Below, one piece after another: positions 8,713 through 15,982 of a stretch of DNA of 64,000 nt (position 1 is the first letter of the stretch; each line of letters begins with the position of its first letter). The notes below the pieces were generated by a model, which made no database searches, was not told where the DNA came from, and was given only the letters and a program-made list of their open reading frames with translations. This DNA comes from Yinghuangia elevatio (GTDB lineage: Bacteria; Actinomycetota; Actinomycetes; Streptomycetales; Streptomycetaceae). The position numbers and the translations under genes were made by a program. The DNA is taken from assembly GCF_040649515.1 (NCBI RefSeq), contig NZ_JBEZFP010000005.1, positions 1 through 64,000 on the forward strand, in the 5' to 3' direction.

Positions 8713-9269
8713 GCCCCTGCCACCCGCCGGTACGCCGCCCGGGCCGCCAGCGCCATGGCCTGAGCCTCCGTCAGGACCGGTTCCAGCAACGCCGCGTCGA
8801 CCTTCGCCGCCAACTCGCCGCCGCCCGCCTTGGTCAGCATCTCCGGCAGGCGCGTACGCAGCCGCTCGAACGCCCACTCCAGCATGTCGCCGCCCGCCGT
8901 CACGTCGAACGGCACGACGTTGTTGACCACTTCGCCGTCCGGTCCGGTCCGGTGGTTGTAGTGGTAGTGCGGCTCGCCGTCGAACAGGTCGAAGCGCAGG
9001 TACTCGTGGCCGTCCTCCGCGTCGAAGACGTGCACGGACACGCCTTCGTCGGAGAAGCCCCCGGCCGGCGACTTCTCCGCCAACTCGGCCAGTTGGTCGG
9101 CGTTGCCCGCGTACGCGGCTCGCAAATCGTCCGGCCGGACGTCGCGGTACTCGACGCCGATGCGCACCGCACCCGCGTCCAGCACGCGCGTGTTCTCGGC
9201 GATCGGCGGCTGCGGCGGAATGCCGTACACCGCACCGACGGTCGGGCCGGTCTCGAACGCAGCGCTCAC
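8709..9269 (-). CDS. Conserved hypothetical protein in the amidohydrolase operon
   Basis: This 186-aa soluble protein has no signal or membrane segment. GTG 9269 follows GGGAGG by 7-8 bases and overlaps the amidohydrolase stop (GTGA); its own stop overlaps the ligase start in the same way. The centre is acidic and His-rich (DLFDGEPHYHYNHR, about 110-125), followed by a helical C-terminal half. No function was recognised. Tight overlap on both sides argues that it is an accessory protein of the pathway, possibly a metal-binding or subunit-stabilising partner of the amidohydrolase; that role is inference from position only. Confidence 0.75.
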   Translation of the reverse strand: MSAAFETGPTVGAVYGIPPQPPIAENTRVLDAGAVRIGVEYRDVRPDDLRAAYAGNADQLAELAEKSPAGGFSDEGVSVHVFDAEDGHEYLRFDLFDGEPHYHYNHRTGPDGEVVNNVVPFDVTAGGDMLEWAFERLRTRLPEMLTKAGGGELAAKVDAALLEPVLTEAQAMALAARAAYRRVAGA

Positions 9270-10354
9270 GATGTGCCTCCCGGCGTATCCGGTGTCTCCG
9301 GCGTGTCCCGCGTGTCCCATGTCTCCGGCGTTCCCTGTGCCTCCGGCGTGCCCGTCGCGAGAGGCCCCGACCTGCCGAGCCGGGTGAACACCTCGAGCGC
9401 CGTGCCGCCCAGCAGCCGTTCCCGCGTCTCCGCGCGCAGGTCGAGTTCCGCGATCTGGGCAAGTGCCTTGCCGTGCGCGACCGTCGGGAAGTTGGTGCCG
9501 AACATGACCTTGCGCCGCCCGGGCCCGGCGAGGAACTGGTGCACCGACGCGTGCCAGTGGCGCGGCGGGTACGCACCCGTCCCCAGGTACACGTTGGGGA
9601 ACTTCATGGCCATTGACACCGCCTCGTCGACCCACGGCCAGCCGGTGTGCGACAGCACGAACCGCACGCCGGGGAAGTACAGCGCGGGCCGGTCGATCCC
9701 GATGGGGTGGCCGCACTCGCTCGCCATCAGCCCGCCGGAGGTGCCGGCCTGCATCGCCACGGGGACGTCCAGGTCGGCGCACATCGCGTACCAGGGGTAG
9801 TAGTCGGCGTGGTCGAAGCGCCGGTCCCAACTGTGCGTGTGCAGGTACAGCCCGGCCACCGTCGGGTCGTCGGCGATCCGCGCCCGTGCGTCGGCGACCC
9901 CGGCCATGCCGCGCGTCGGGTCGACCACCAACAGCGCGGCGAAGCGCCCGGGGTGACGCTTGGTCAGCTCCGCGTACTCGGTCCAGCGCATCGCGTAGTG
10001 GTCGTAGTCGCGCGGGTCCACCGCCGCGTGTGCGGACAGGTCCCCGGTCGGCAGCAGGACGGTCCCGACCCCGTGCGCGTCCATCCGGGCGACCATTGTG
10101 TCCGCGTCGCAGAACGCCTCGTCGGGGCCGCGCCGTACGCGCACGTTGATGCCCGTCGACGCGATCGCGTCGTCCCACAGCGCCTGACGGTCGGGGAAGA
10201 AGGCGTTGCACAGGTAGTCGACGACCACGGGCCTCGGGTCGACTGCGCGCTGTGCGCCCGCGGGCTGTGCGCCGCTTGCAGGCTGGGCGCCGGTCGCGGG
10301 CTGTGCGCCGCTTACGGGCTGGGCGTCGGTCGCGGGCTGCCGGTCAGCGCTCAT
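9266..10354 (-). CDS. Amidohydrolase family protein (TIM barrel), third copy
   Basis: This 362-aa protein belongs to the metal-dependent amidohydrolase_2 family, which includes hydrolases and non-oxidative decarboxylases of aromatic acids. ATG 10354 overlaps the upstream ligase by 11 bases. Barrel hallmarks are LYLHTHSWDRRF, VLSHTGWPWVDEA and VMFGTNFPT. The first metal-binding HxH strand is replaced by VDYLCNAFFP, so the metal site may be altered. The N-terminal 35 residues are an imperfect AQPATGAQPAS repeat and the last 30 are a GTPETxDT repeat; both look like local repeat growth. It is one of three non-identical amidohydrolases in this operon. Confidence 0.85.
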   Translation of the reverse strand: MSADRQPATDAQPVSGAQPATGAQPASGAQPAGAQRAVDPRPVVVDYLCNAFFPDRQALWDDAIASTGINVRVRRGPDEAFCDADTMVARMDAHGVGTVLLPTGDLSAHAAVDPRDYDHYAMRWTEYAELTKRHPGRFAALLVVDPTRGMAGVADARARIADDPTVAGLYLHTHSWDRRFDHADYYPWYAMCADLDVPVAMQAGTSGGLMASECGHPIGIDRPALYFPGVRFVLSHTGWPWVDEAVSMAMKFPNVYLGTGAYPPRHWHASVHQFLAGPGRRKVMFGTNFPTVAHGKALAQIAELDLRAETRERLLGGTALEVFTRLGRSGPLATGTPEAQGTPETWDTRDTPETPDTPGGTS

Positions 10355-11726
10355 CACGGAACCTCTTGAGCTTGGGCGAGACATCGACCCCGGTCCACCC
10401 GTCCAGTGCGCCGGGAGCCGCGATCTCGGCGCGGATGCGGACGCCGAAGCGCTCGCGCAGGGCGTGTTCGACGCTATCGGCAAGATCCGCATACCCTGCC
10501 GGGTCCCCCTCGGCCACCACGTGCACGACCATCTCGTCCCGGTTGCCCTCGCGTACCGCACGCACGAAGTAGTCGGGGGCCACGCCCGGCACGGCCGTGG
10601 CGACCTCGCCGACCACCTCAGGCCACAGGTTGACGCCGCGCAGCTTCACCATGTTGTCGCCGCGTCCCGCGAAGGGGCCGATCTTGCGCAACCACGATCC
10701 GCACGCGCACTGGTGACGTGGCATCAGGTACGACAGGTCCATGATGTTGTAGCGGAACTGCGCGCTGCCGGTCTTGTACAGCTCGGTGACCACCAGCGCG
10801 CCGGTCTCGCCGTCCGGCAGCCGCTCCCCCGTCTCCGGGTCGACGACGTGCACGACGAACGCGTCCTCGAACACGTGCAGTCCGTCCCGCGCCTCGCATT
10901 CGACGGCCACCGTCTGCACCTCGTGGAAGCCGTACGTCGCGAAGCACGGCAGCCCGAACGTCTCTTCCAGCAGCGCCGTGTCGCCGATGTTGGGAATCGC
11001 CTTGAGCGCAAGGTCCTTCCGCGGGTCGAGCCCCATCTCCCGCACGACCTCGGCGAGCCGCAGCACGTAGTCCCCGGTCGTCAGGATGGCCGTCGCGCCG
11101 TATTCCAGGGCGAGTTCCACCTGCTTGCGGCTCGACGTCACATTGCCGGTCGATGCGGTGATGACCACGCAGTTGAGCCACTGGTACGCGGCCTCGTCGA
11201 ACGAGAAGGCCCCGTTGTGGGTGCCGTACGACCACGAGTTCACCACCACGTCGCCGGGGCGCACGCCCTGCATGTAGAGCTGGCGGGCCTCCAGGATGCC
11301 GCCGACGGCGCGGTCCCATGCGGTGTAGAAGGTCGGCCGGGACGCCCCTGTGGTCCCGCCCGACATGTAAAGCCGCATGGGCTCGCGCGCCGCGTCGCCG
11401 GGTAGGACGCCCTGGTAGTCGCCGTACGGCGGCGCCGCCTCGATGCTGCGCCGGATGTCGTCGACGGTGTACGCCGGCGCCCGCCACAGGTCGTCCAGCG
11501 TCCGCAGGTCACCCGGCGCGAACCCGGCGGCGTCCCAGCGCCTGCGGTGGAAGGGGATCCGGTAGGCCTGGTCCGCGCGGTGCCGCAGCCGGGCGAGCTG
11601 CACGCGCTCGATCTCCTCGGCGGAAGCGAGGTACGCGCCTTCGAAGTACTCGGGCGGCGGCGGGTACCGCCGTGCCGCCTCCTCGAAGTCGACCGCCTGG
11701 TGCGGCCGCCGGATCCCCTGGGACAC
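10344..11726 (-). CDS. Phenylacetate-CoA ligase-like AMP-forming acyl-CoA synthetase
   Basis: This 460-aa adenylate-forming enzyme of the PaaK type should activate an aryl or other carboxylic acid to its CoA thioester via an acyl-AMP. GTG 11726 lies 2 bases after the preceding stop, with GGAG upstream. Recognisable motifs are the P-loop-like YMSGGTTGASRPTFYT (about 113-128), TGNVTSSRKQVE, CFATYGFHEVQ, FRYNIMDLSYL and KLRGVNLWPEV near the C-terminal subdomain. Four Cys/His residues around RHQCACGSW match the zinc-knuckle-like insert seen in some relatives. It is the only AMP-forming ligase of the operon. Confidence 0.87.
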   Translation of the reverse strand: MSQGIRRPHQAVDFEEAARRYPPPPEYFEGAYLASAEEIERVQLARLRHRADQAYRIPFHRRRWDAAGFAPGDLRTLDDLWRAPAYTVDDIRRSIEAAPPYGDYQGVLPGDAAREPMRLYMSGGTTGASRPTFYTAWDRAVGGILEARQLYMQGVRPGDVVVNSWSYGTHNGAFSFDEAAYQWLNCVVITASTGNVTSSRKQVELALEYGATAILTTGDYVLRLAEVVREMGLDPRKDLALKAIPNIGDTALLEETFGLPCFATYGFHEVQTVAVECEARDGLHVFEDAFVVHVVDPETGERLPDGETGALVVTELYKTGSAQFRYNIMDLSYLMPRHQCACGSWLRKIGPFAGRGDNMVKLRGVNLWPEVVGEVATAVPGVAPDYFVRAVREGNRDEMVVHVVAEGDPAGYADLADSVEHALRERFGVRIRAEIAAPGALDGWTGVDVSPKLKRFRDER

Positions 11727-11728
11727 CG

Positions 11729-12955
11729 TCAGACTCCGTACACTCGGGCCGCGTTCCCGGACAGGATGCGCTCGGCGTCGGTCTCGTCGAGGCCGCGGGT
11801 CAGTTCGTCGGCGATCTTGCGGGTGTTGGGCCACAGGCACACGCTGTGCGGGTAGTCCGTGGAGAACATCGCGGCCGCCGCCAGGTACGGGTACCGGCCC
11901 GACTTCACCAGGTCGAAGCCGACGCGGTCGTCGAGCACCGTGACGAACACCTGCTCCCCCAGGACCTTGCTGGGCGGGCTGTTCACCTGCAAGGTGCCCA
12001 TCGAGTGCTGGTTCTCGAACTGCTCGTCCATGGTCTGCGCCCAGAACGGCAGCCAGCCGAAGTTCACTTCGCCCACGACCATCCGCAGTCCCGGGTGCCG
12101 TTCGAAGACCCCCGCCAGCGTCATGTACGTGAGTTGCCGCGTCGACGAGAAGAACCGGTGCACCGTCCCGGCCGCACTGAAGTTGTTGTTCGCGACGTTG
12201 TCCCAGTCCGTCTCCTGCGGCTTGCCGCCGAAGGTGCGGTGGTACGTCAGCGGCAGCCCGTTGCGCTCGGCCGCGGTCCACAACTCCTCGTAGTAGGGGT
12301 CGTGGTAGGGCCGTACCGGATTCCCGGGCAGGAACGCCGCCTTGGCACCGGCCGCGAGCACGCGCTCCAGTTCGGCGGTCGCCGCCCGCATGCCGTCGTC
12401 CACAGGCAGCATCGGCAGGCCGACGATGCGGGACGGATCGGCGGCCTGGAACTCGTCGAGGATCCAGTCGTTGTACGCCAGCATGCAGGCCTGCGCGAGG
12501 GCGCGGTCCGCCGCCTGGTAGGTGAAGATCGCGTTGGCCGGGTAGACCACCGAGACGTCCACACCGTCCAGCTCCATGTCGGCGACGTGTGCGGCGCCGT
12601 CGTAGTTGCCGGGCAGGATGTCCTCGAACCGCAGTCCGGAGGCGACGTGTTCGTCCTTGGCGCGGCCCGCCATGGCCTCGACGCCGTAGGTCCGCTTGGG
12701 CGGCTTCCCGTCGAAGCTCCAGCCGTCGCCGCCGTCCTCGCCGCGCATCAGGCGCGGGGTGCGGTCGCGGAATTCGGCCGGCACGCGGTCGAAGACGTGC
12801 GGAGGCTCGTTGACGTGGCAGTCGGCGGAGATGATGCGTGCCTTGGTCGGCGCGGCGATCGGTGCCGCGGTCTGCGCGGCGGTCGGCACCGTGGTCTGAG
12901 CCGTGGTCTGAGCCGTGGTCTGCGCGGTGTTGCGCGGGGTCGTCGACTGGGCCAT
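11729..12955 (-). CDS. Amidohydrolase family protein, second copy
   Basis: This 408-aa amidohydrolase_2 TIM-barrel protein starts at ATG 12955, sharing one base with the stop of the previous gene. The barrel begins RIISADCHVNEPPHVF, where the usual D-x-H-x-H metal motif reads DCHVN. YHRTFGGKP and STDYPHSVCLWPN give the later His and Asp metal or catalytic positions. Residues 1-38 are a Thr/Ala/Gln repeat (TAQTTAQTT...), absent from typical relatives. The family includes decarboxylases of gamma-resorcylate and ACMS type; the product here is not assigned. Its closest companion by architecture is the adjacent 391-aa protein. Confidence 0.87.
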   Translation of the reverse strand: MAQSTTPRNTAQTTAQTTAQTTVPTAAQTAAPIAAPTKARIISADCHVNEPPHVFDRVPAEFRDRTPRLMRGEDGGDGWSFDGKPPKRTYGVEAMAGRAKDEHVASGLRFEDILPGNYDGAAHVADMELDGVDVSVVYPANAIFTYQAADRALAQACMLAYNDWILDEFQAADPSRIVGLPMLPVDDGMRAATAELERVLAAGAKAAFLPGNPVRPYHDPYYEELWTAAERNGLPLTYHRTFGGKPQETDWDNVANNNFSAAGTVHRFFSSTRQLTYMTLAGVFERHPGLRMVVGEVNFGWLPFWAQTMDEQFENQHSMGTLQVNSPPSKVLGEQVFVTVLDDRVGFDLVKSGRYPYLAAAAMFSTDYPHSVCLWPNTRKIADELTRGLDETDAERILSGNAARVYGV

Positions 12956-14130
12956 CAGTGGTCACTCGCCTCGGTGAACGCGGTGGGCAGGTAGCTGTCC
13001 GGGAACCGGTAGAACTCGACGGGGTTGTCCCAGAGGATCTTGCGCTTGCTGTCATCCGAGAGGATCTCGGGCCCCTGGCCCAGGAACTCGGTCGTCGTGT
13101 GCGGGAACTTGGAGTCCGGGTGCGGGAAGTCGCTCTCGAAGAGGATCCGGTCGTCGCCCATCCACCGCACGACGTCCGAGACGAACGGGTCCTCGCACTC
13201 GGTCGAGATCCACCCGTTGCGCCGGAAGTAGTCGGTGGCGCTCATGGTCAGCTCCGGGAACTCCCGTTCGCCGGCCATCTCCAGCTGCTCGTCGATGCGG
13301 TGCAGCCAGCTCGGCAGCCATCCGCACCCGGCTTCCAGGTACGCGACGCGCAGCCGCGGAAAGCGCTCGAACACGCCGTGCGCGATCATCGACGTGATGA
13401 CGCCCATGGTCTCGAAGGGGTGCACGACGGTGTGCCATTCGGTGAACGTCTTGTAGCGGTCGTGCCCGAACGACCGGCCCTTGAGACCCATGAACTCGTG
13501 GGTGCCGAAGGCGACTCCGAGGTCCTGGAGCAGCTCCCACAGGGGGTCGTAGTAGCGGTCGCCGAGCGTACGCCCGTCGAACAGGTTCGGCCGCGCCCAG
13601 AAACAGCGCGTCCCCAAGTGCTCGTGCGCGTAGGAGACTTCCTCGACCGCGCGGCCGATGTCGACGAGCGGCACCGGCCCGGAGACGTGCACGCGGTTGC
13701 CGGAGGACTCCCGCATCTCCTGACCCCAGCGGTTGTACGCCCGGGCCATCGCCGCCTGGAGTTCGGGGTCGACGCCGTCGAACCACATGTCGTATTCGGG
13801 GCCGTAGACGACCGCGACGTCGATGCCGTCGCGGGCGAGGGCGGCCGCGACCCGGTCGCCGGTGAAGCCGTTGGCCAGCAGGTCGTCGCCGTAGATCCGG
13901 CGCATGTCCTCCGTCGTCCAGTTGATCGCTTCCTGGAAGCGGCCGTAGACGATCGTGTCGTGCTGCGTCCAGCGCCCGTCGACGGTCACCGGGTTGTACG
14001 AGTCGAACTCCGGGAACGGCTGCCGCCGTCCGAACCGTTGGCCGTGCTTCTTGTCGAGGAACCGCGTCCACAGGTCCCGCGGATAGATCACGTGGGCGTC
14101 CGCGTCGAAGACCTTGTATCCGTTGCGCAT
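12955..14130 (-). CDS. Amidohydrolase family protein, first copy
   Basis: This 391-aa metal-dependent TIM-barrel hydrolase or decarboxylase starts at ATG 14130 with GGCAGG upstream. The barrel opens with KVFDADAHVIYPRDLW (DADAH for the first metal strand). GTHEFMGLKGRSFG and FESDFPHPDSKFPH carry the conserved His and Asp positions. Unlike the other two copies it has no low-complexity tail. The 118-base gap before it carries the 18-bp motif at 14249-14266, so a separate promoter may serve it. The substrate is unknown; a role after CoA-ester or retro-aldol steps of the neighbouring thiolase pair is inferred. Confidence 0.87.
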   Translation of the reverse strand: MRNGYKVFDADAHVIYPRDLWTRFLDKKHGQRFGRRQPFPEFDSYNPVTVDGRWTQHDTIVYGRFQEAINWTTEDMRRIYGDDLLANGFTGDRVAAALARDGIDVAVVYGPEYDMWFDGVDPELQAAMARAYNRWGQEMRESSGNRVHVSGPVPLVDIGRAVEEVSYAHEHLGTRCFWARPNLFDGRTLGDRYYDPLWELLQDLGVAFGTHEFMGLKGRSFGHDRYKTFTEWHTVVHPFETMGVITSMIAHGVFERFPRLRVAYLEAGCGWLPSWLHRIDEQLEMAGEREFPELTMSATDYFRRNGWISTECEDPFVSDVVRWMGDDRILFESDFPHPDSKFPHTTTEFLGQGPEILSDDSKRKILWDNPVEFYRFPDSYLPTAFTEASDH

Positions 14131-14248
14131 CGCGAGACCTGCCTTGTGGTGGGGGTGTGGCCTGGGGCTGGGGCCGGGAGGGTGCGGGCTGGGCCGGTGG
14201 GGTGTGCCGCGAGGTACGCCCGCATCCTGCCCAGCGCCTGCAAATTAA

Positions 14249-14266
14249 TCAAGCGGTTGACTGAAT
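14249..14266 (-). promoter_or_regulatory. Shared 18-bp operator-like motif, site 1
   Basis: The minus strand reads ATTCAGTCAACCGCTTGA, matching ATTCANNCARYCGNYTGA found also at 15894-15911 and 44693-44710. It overlaps the stop of the OB-fold gene and lies about 120 bases before the first amidohydrolase, in an AT-richer patch. Confidence 0.5.
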
Positions 14267-14680
14267 AATGCTCCAGCGCAGGAGTGCCGCGGGCGGCTCC
14301 CCCAGCAGGTCGGAGAACCCCACGCGGACCGGCGCGCCGATCTCCAGCGCGGGGTCGTCGGGTGGTCCGTCGTAGGCTCCCGGCAGGACCAAGTCGGCCT
14401 GCTCGTCCATGCGTACGCTGAGCACGACGTACGGCGCGGGCACGCCGGGCAGGAAGCTGTGGTGGTTGACGATCCAGCTGGTGATCACGCCGCGCCCGGA
14501 GGCCGGGAACCAGCCCCAGCCGAACGAGCCGCAGCCGTTGCACATCGCGCGCGCCGGCCACCGCCACGTCGCGCACTGGCCGCAGCGCTGGAACACCAGC
14601 TCGTGCCGGGCCAAGGCGGCCCACCACGCCGCCGAGTCCCGGTCGACCGCCGGGTGTTGTGGTCCGGAGGACTCTGTCAC
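14249..14680 (-). CDS. Zn-ribbon/OB-fold (DUF35) protein, partner of the thiolase-like gene
   Basis: This 143-aa protein carries the rubredoxin-like zinc ribbon (CGQC, then CNGCG; about residues 27-45) followed by an acyl-CoA-binding OB-fold. GTG 14680 overlaps the thiolase stop (GTGA). In actinobacteria DUF35 proteins sit next to SCP-X/Ltp-type thiolases and form complexes with them, for example the Ltp2-ChsH2 aldolase of steroid side-chain degradation. Fusion-like overlap supports complex formation here. The C-terminus ends within the 18-bp motif. Confidence 0.87.
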   Translation of the reverse strand: MTESSGPQHPAVDRDSAAWWAALARHELVFQRCGQCATWRWPARAMCNGCGSFGWGWFPASGRGVITSWIVNHHSFLPGVPAPYVVLSVRMDEQADLVLPGAYDGPPDDPALEIGAPVRVGFSDLLGEPPAALLRWSIIQSTA

Positions 14681-15855
14681 GCGGACTCCTCTCGCCGCAG
14701 AATGAGCGCCGAGCTGGTACCGCCCACGTAGCCTGGCTGACCGGTCGTCAGGGCCACGGTCGCGCCCGGGACTTGCCGGTCCCCGGCCTCGCCGCGCAGC
14801 TGACTGGCGGCCTCCGCGACATGGTTGAGCCCGTGCACGTACCCCTCGGACAGGTGTCCGCCGTGGGTGTTGACCGGCAGGCGCCCCTTGAGGCCGGCGT
14901 GGCCGTCGGCGTAGAAGCCGCCGGTCTCGCCGCGCGTGACGAGGCCGTAGTCCTCCAGCTGAAGGGGCACCAGGAACGTGAACGCGTCGTACAGCTCGGC
15001 GATGTCGATGTCGTCGGGGCCGATCCCGGCCGCCGCGTAGAGCCGCGGCGCCAGGTCGGCCGCCGCGCTGACGGTCGGGTCGGCCCGGCCGTTGGAGAAG
15101 AGCGTGTGCCCGCCGCCGGTCGCGGCGCCCGCGATCAGCACCGGCGGCTTCGCGAGCGCACGGGCCCGCTCGGCGCTGGTGACCACGACCGCCACCGCGG
15201 CGTCCGTCTCCAGGCAGCAGTCGTTGAGCCGCAGCGGCTCGGCGATGAAGCGGGCCGCCAGGTAGTCGTCCATCGTGAGCGAGCGGCGCATCATGGCGCG
15301 CGGGCTCAGCAGGGCGTGCTCGCGCTGGGTGACCGCGACCCGCCCGAGGTCCTCGGACGTCGCCCCGCGCGCGTGCATCCAGGCGCGGGCGAGCATCGCG
15401 TACTGCTGCGGCGGCGTGGCGTACCCGTAGGGCAACTGGTACTGGAACTCCAGCGCGTCGGGGGCCGGGCGGCCGGTCCCGCCCATGCGGAACTCCGAGC
15501 GCGCGTTCACCGCGCGCCAGCAGACCACCGTCTCGGCCATGCCGGACGCGACGGCCATCGCGGCGTGCGCGACGACCTGGTGCGACGTACCGCCGCCACC
15601 GAACATGTCGAGGTGGTAGCGCAGATCCTCGACCCCGAGCGCCTGGGCGACCAGCACCGCCTGCACAGAGTCCCCCACGCGGTGGCAGGCGACCCCGTCG
15701 ACGTCGGAGAGGCGGAGCCCTGCGTCGTCCAGGGCCGCGGTGACCGCGCGCAGTGCCAGCGTCAGCGTGCTGACGCCGGAGTTCCTGGAGTACTCGGTCC
15801 ACCCGACCCCGGCTATCGCCGTACGGTCGCGCAGCCCGCTGCCGTGGCGCGTCAT
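14677..15855 (-). CDS. Thiolase-like lipid-transfer protein (SCP-X/Ltp aldolase type)
   Basis: This 392-aa thiolase-fold enzyme was started at ATG 15855 (MTRHGSGLRD); the frame is open to 15888. It lacks the normal nucleophile context of degradative thiolases but keeps VNTHGGHLSEGYVHGLNH near the C-terminus. That matches the Ltp/SCP-X subgroup, whose members work with a DUF35 partner as acyl-CoA thiolases or retro-aldolases. As first gene of the catabolic run it probably releases a short acyl-CoA or ketone from a CoA-bound intermediate. No clear Shine-Dalgarno sequence is seen. The 18-bp motif at 15894-15911 lies 39-56 bases upstream, at a promoter-like distance. Confidence 0.85.
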   Translation of the reverse strand: MTRHGSGLRDRTAIAGVGWTEYSRNSGVSTLTLALRAVTAALDDAGLRLSDVDGVACHRVGDSVQAVLVAQALGVEDLRYHLDMFGGGGTSHQVVAHAAMAVASGMAETVVCWRAVNARSEFRMGGTGRPAPDALEFQYQLPYGYATPPQQYAMLARAWMHARGATSEDLGRVAVTQREHALLSPRAMMRRSLTMDDYLAARFIAEPLRLNDCCLETDAAVAVVVTSAERARALAKPPVLIAGAATGGGHTLFSNGRADPTVSAAADLAPRLYAAAGIGPDDIDIAELYDAFTFLVPLQLEDYGLVTRGETGGFYADGHAGLKGRLPVNTHGGHLSEGYVHGLNHVAEAASQLRGEAGDRQVPGATVALTTGQPGYVGGTSSALILRREESA

Positions 15856-15893
15856 GGTTCGGCAGCCAACCGCAGGCCACCGCCACAATCAAG

Positions 15894-15911
15894 TCAAACG
15901 ACTGGGTGAAT
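15894..15911 (-). promoter_or_regulatory. Shared 18-bp operator-like motif, site 2
   Basis: The minus strand reads ATTCACCCAGTCGTTTGA, the same pattern as sites 1 and 3. It sits just upstream of the thiolase-like gene that opens the catabolic operon. Confidence 0.55.
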
Positions 15912-15920
15912 TATGCGGAG

Positions 15921-15955
15921 GTGCCGGGGCGCCCCGCGATGCCGCGGGGCGGCAC
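15921..15955 (-). terminator. Terminator after the large FnIII protein gene
   Basis: GTGCC (15921-15925) and GCCCCGCG (15931-15938) pair with GGCAC (15951-15955) and CGCGGGGC (15943-15950). The structure lies 28 bases beyond the stop of the 893-aa protein on the minus strand. Confidence 0.6.
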
Positions 15956-15982
15956 CGCGGGGCAGCACCGTTCCACCGGCGC

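Noticed and set aside
8713..9576. Upstream extension of the acyl-CoA ligase frame
   Set aside because: Its translation is Arg-rich shadow of the two upstream genes; the GTG at 8712 has the typical overlap.
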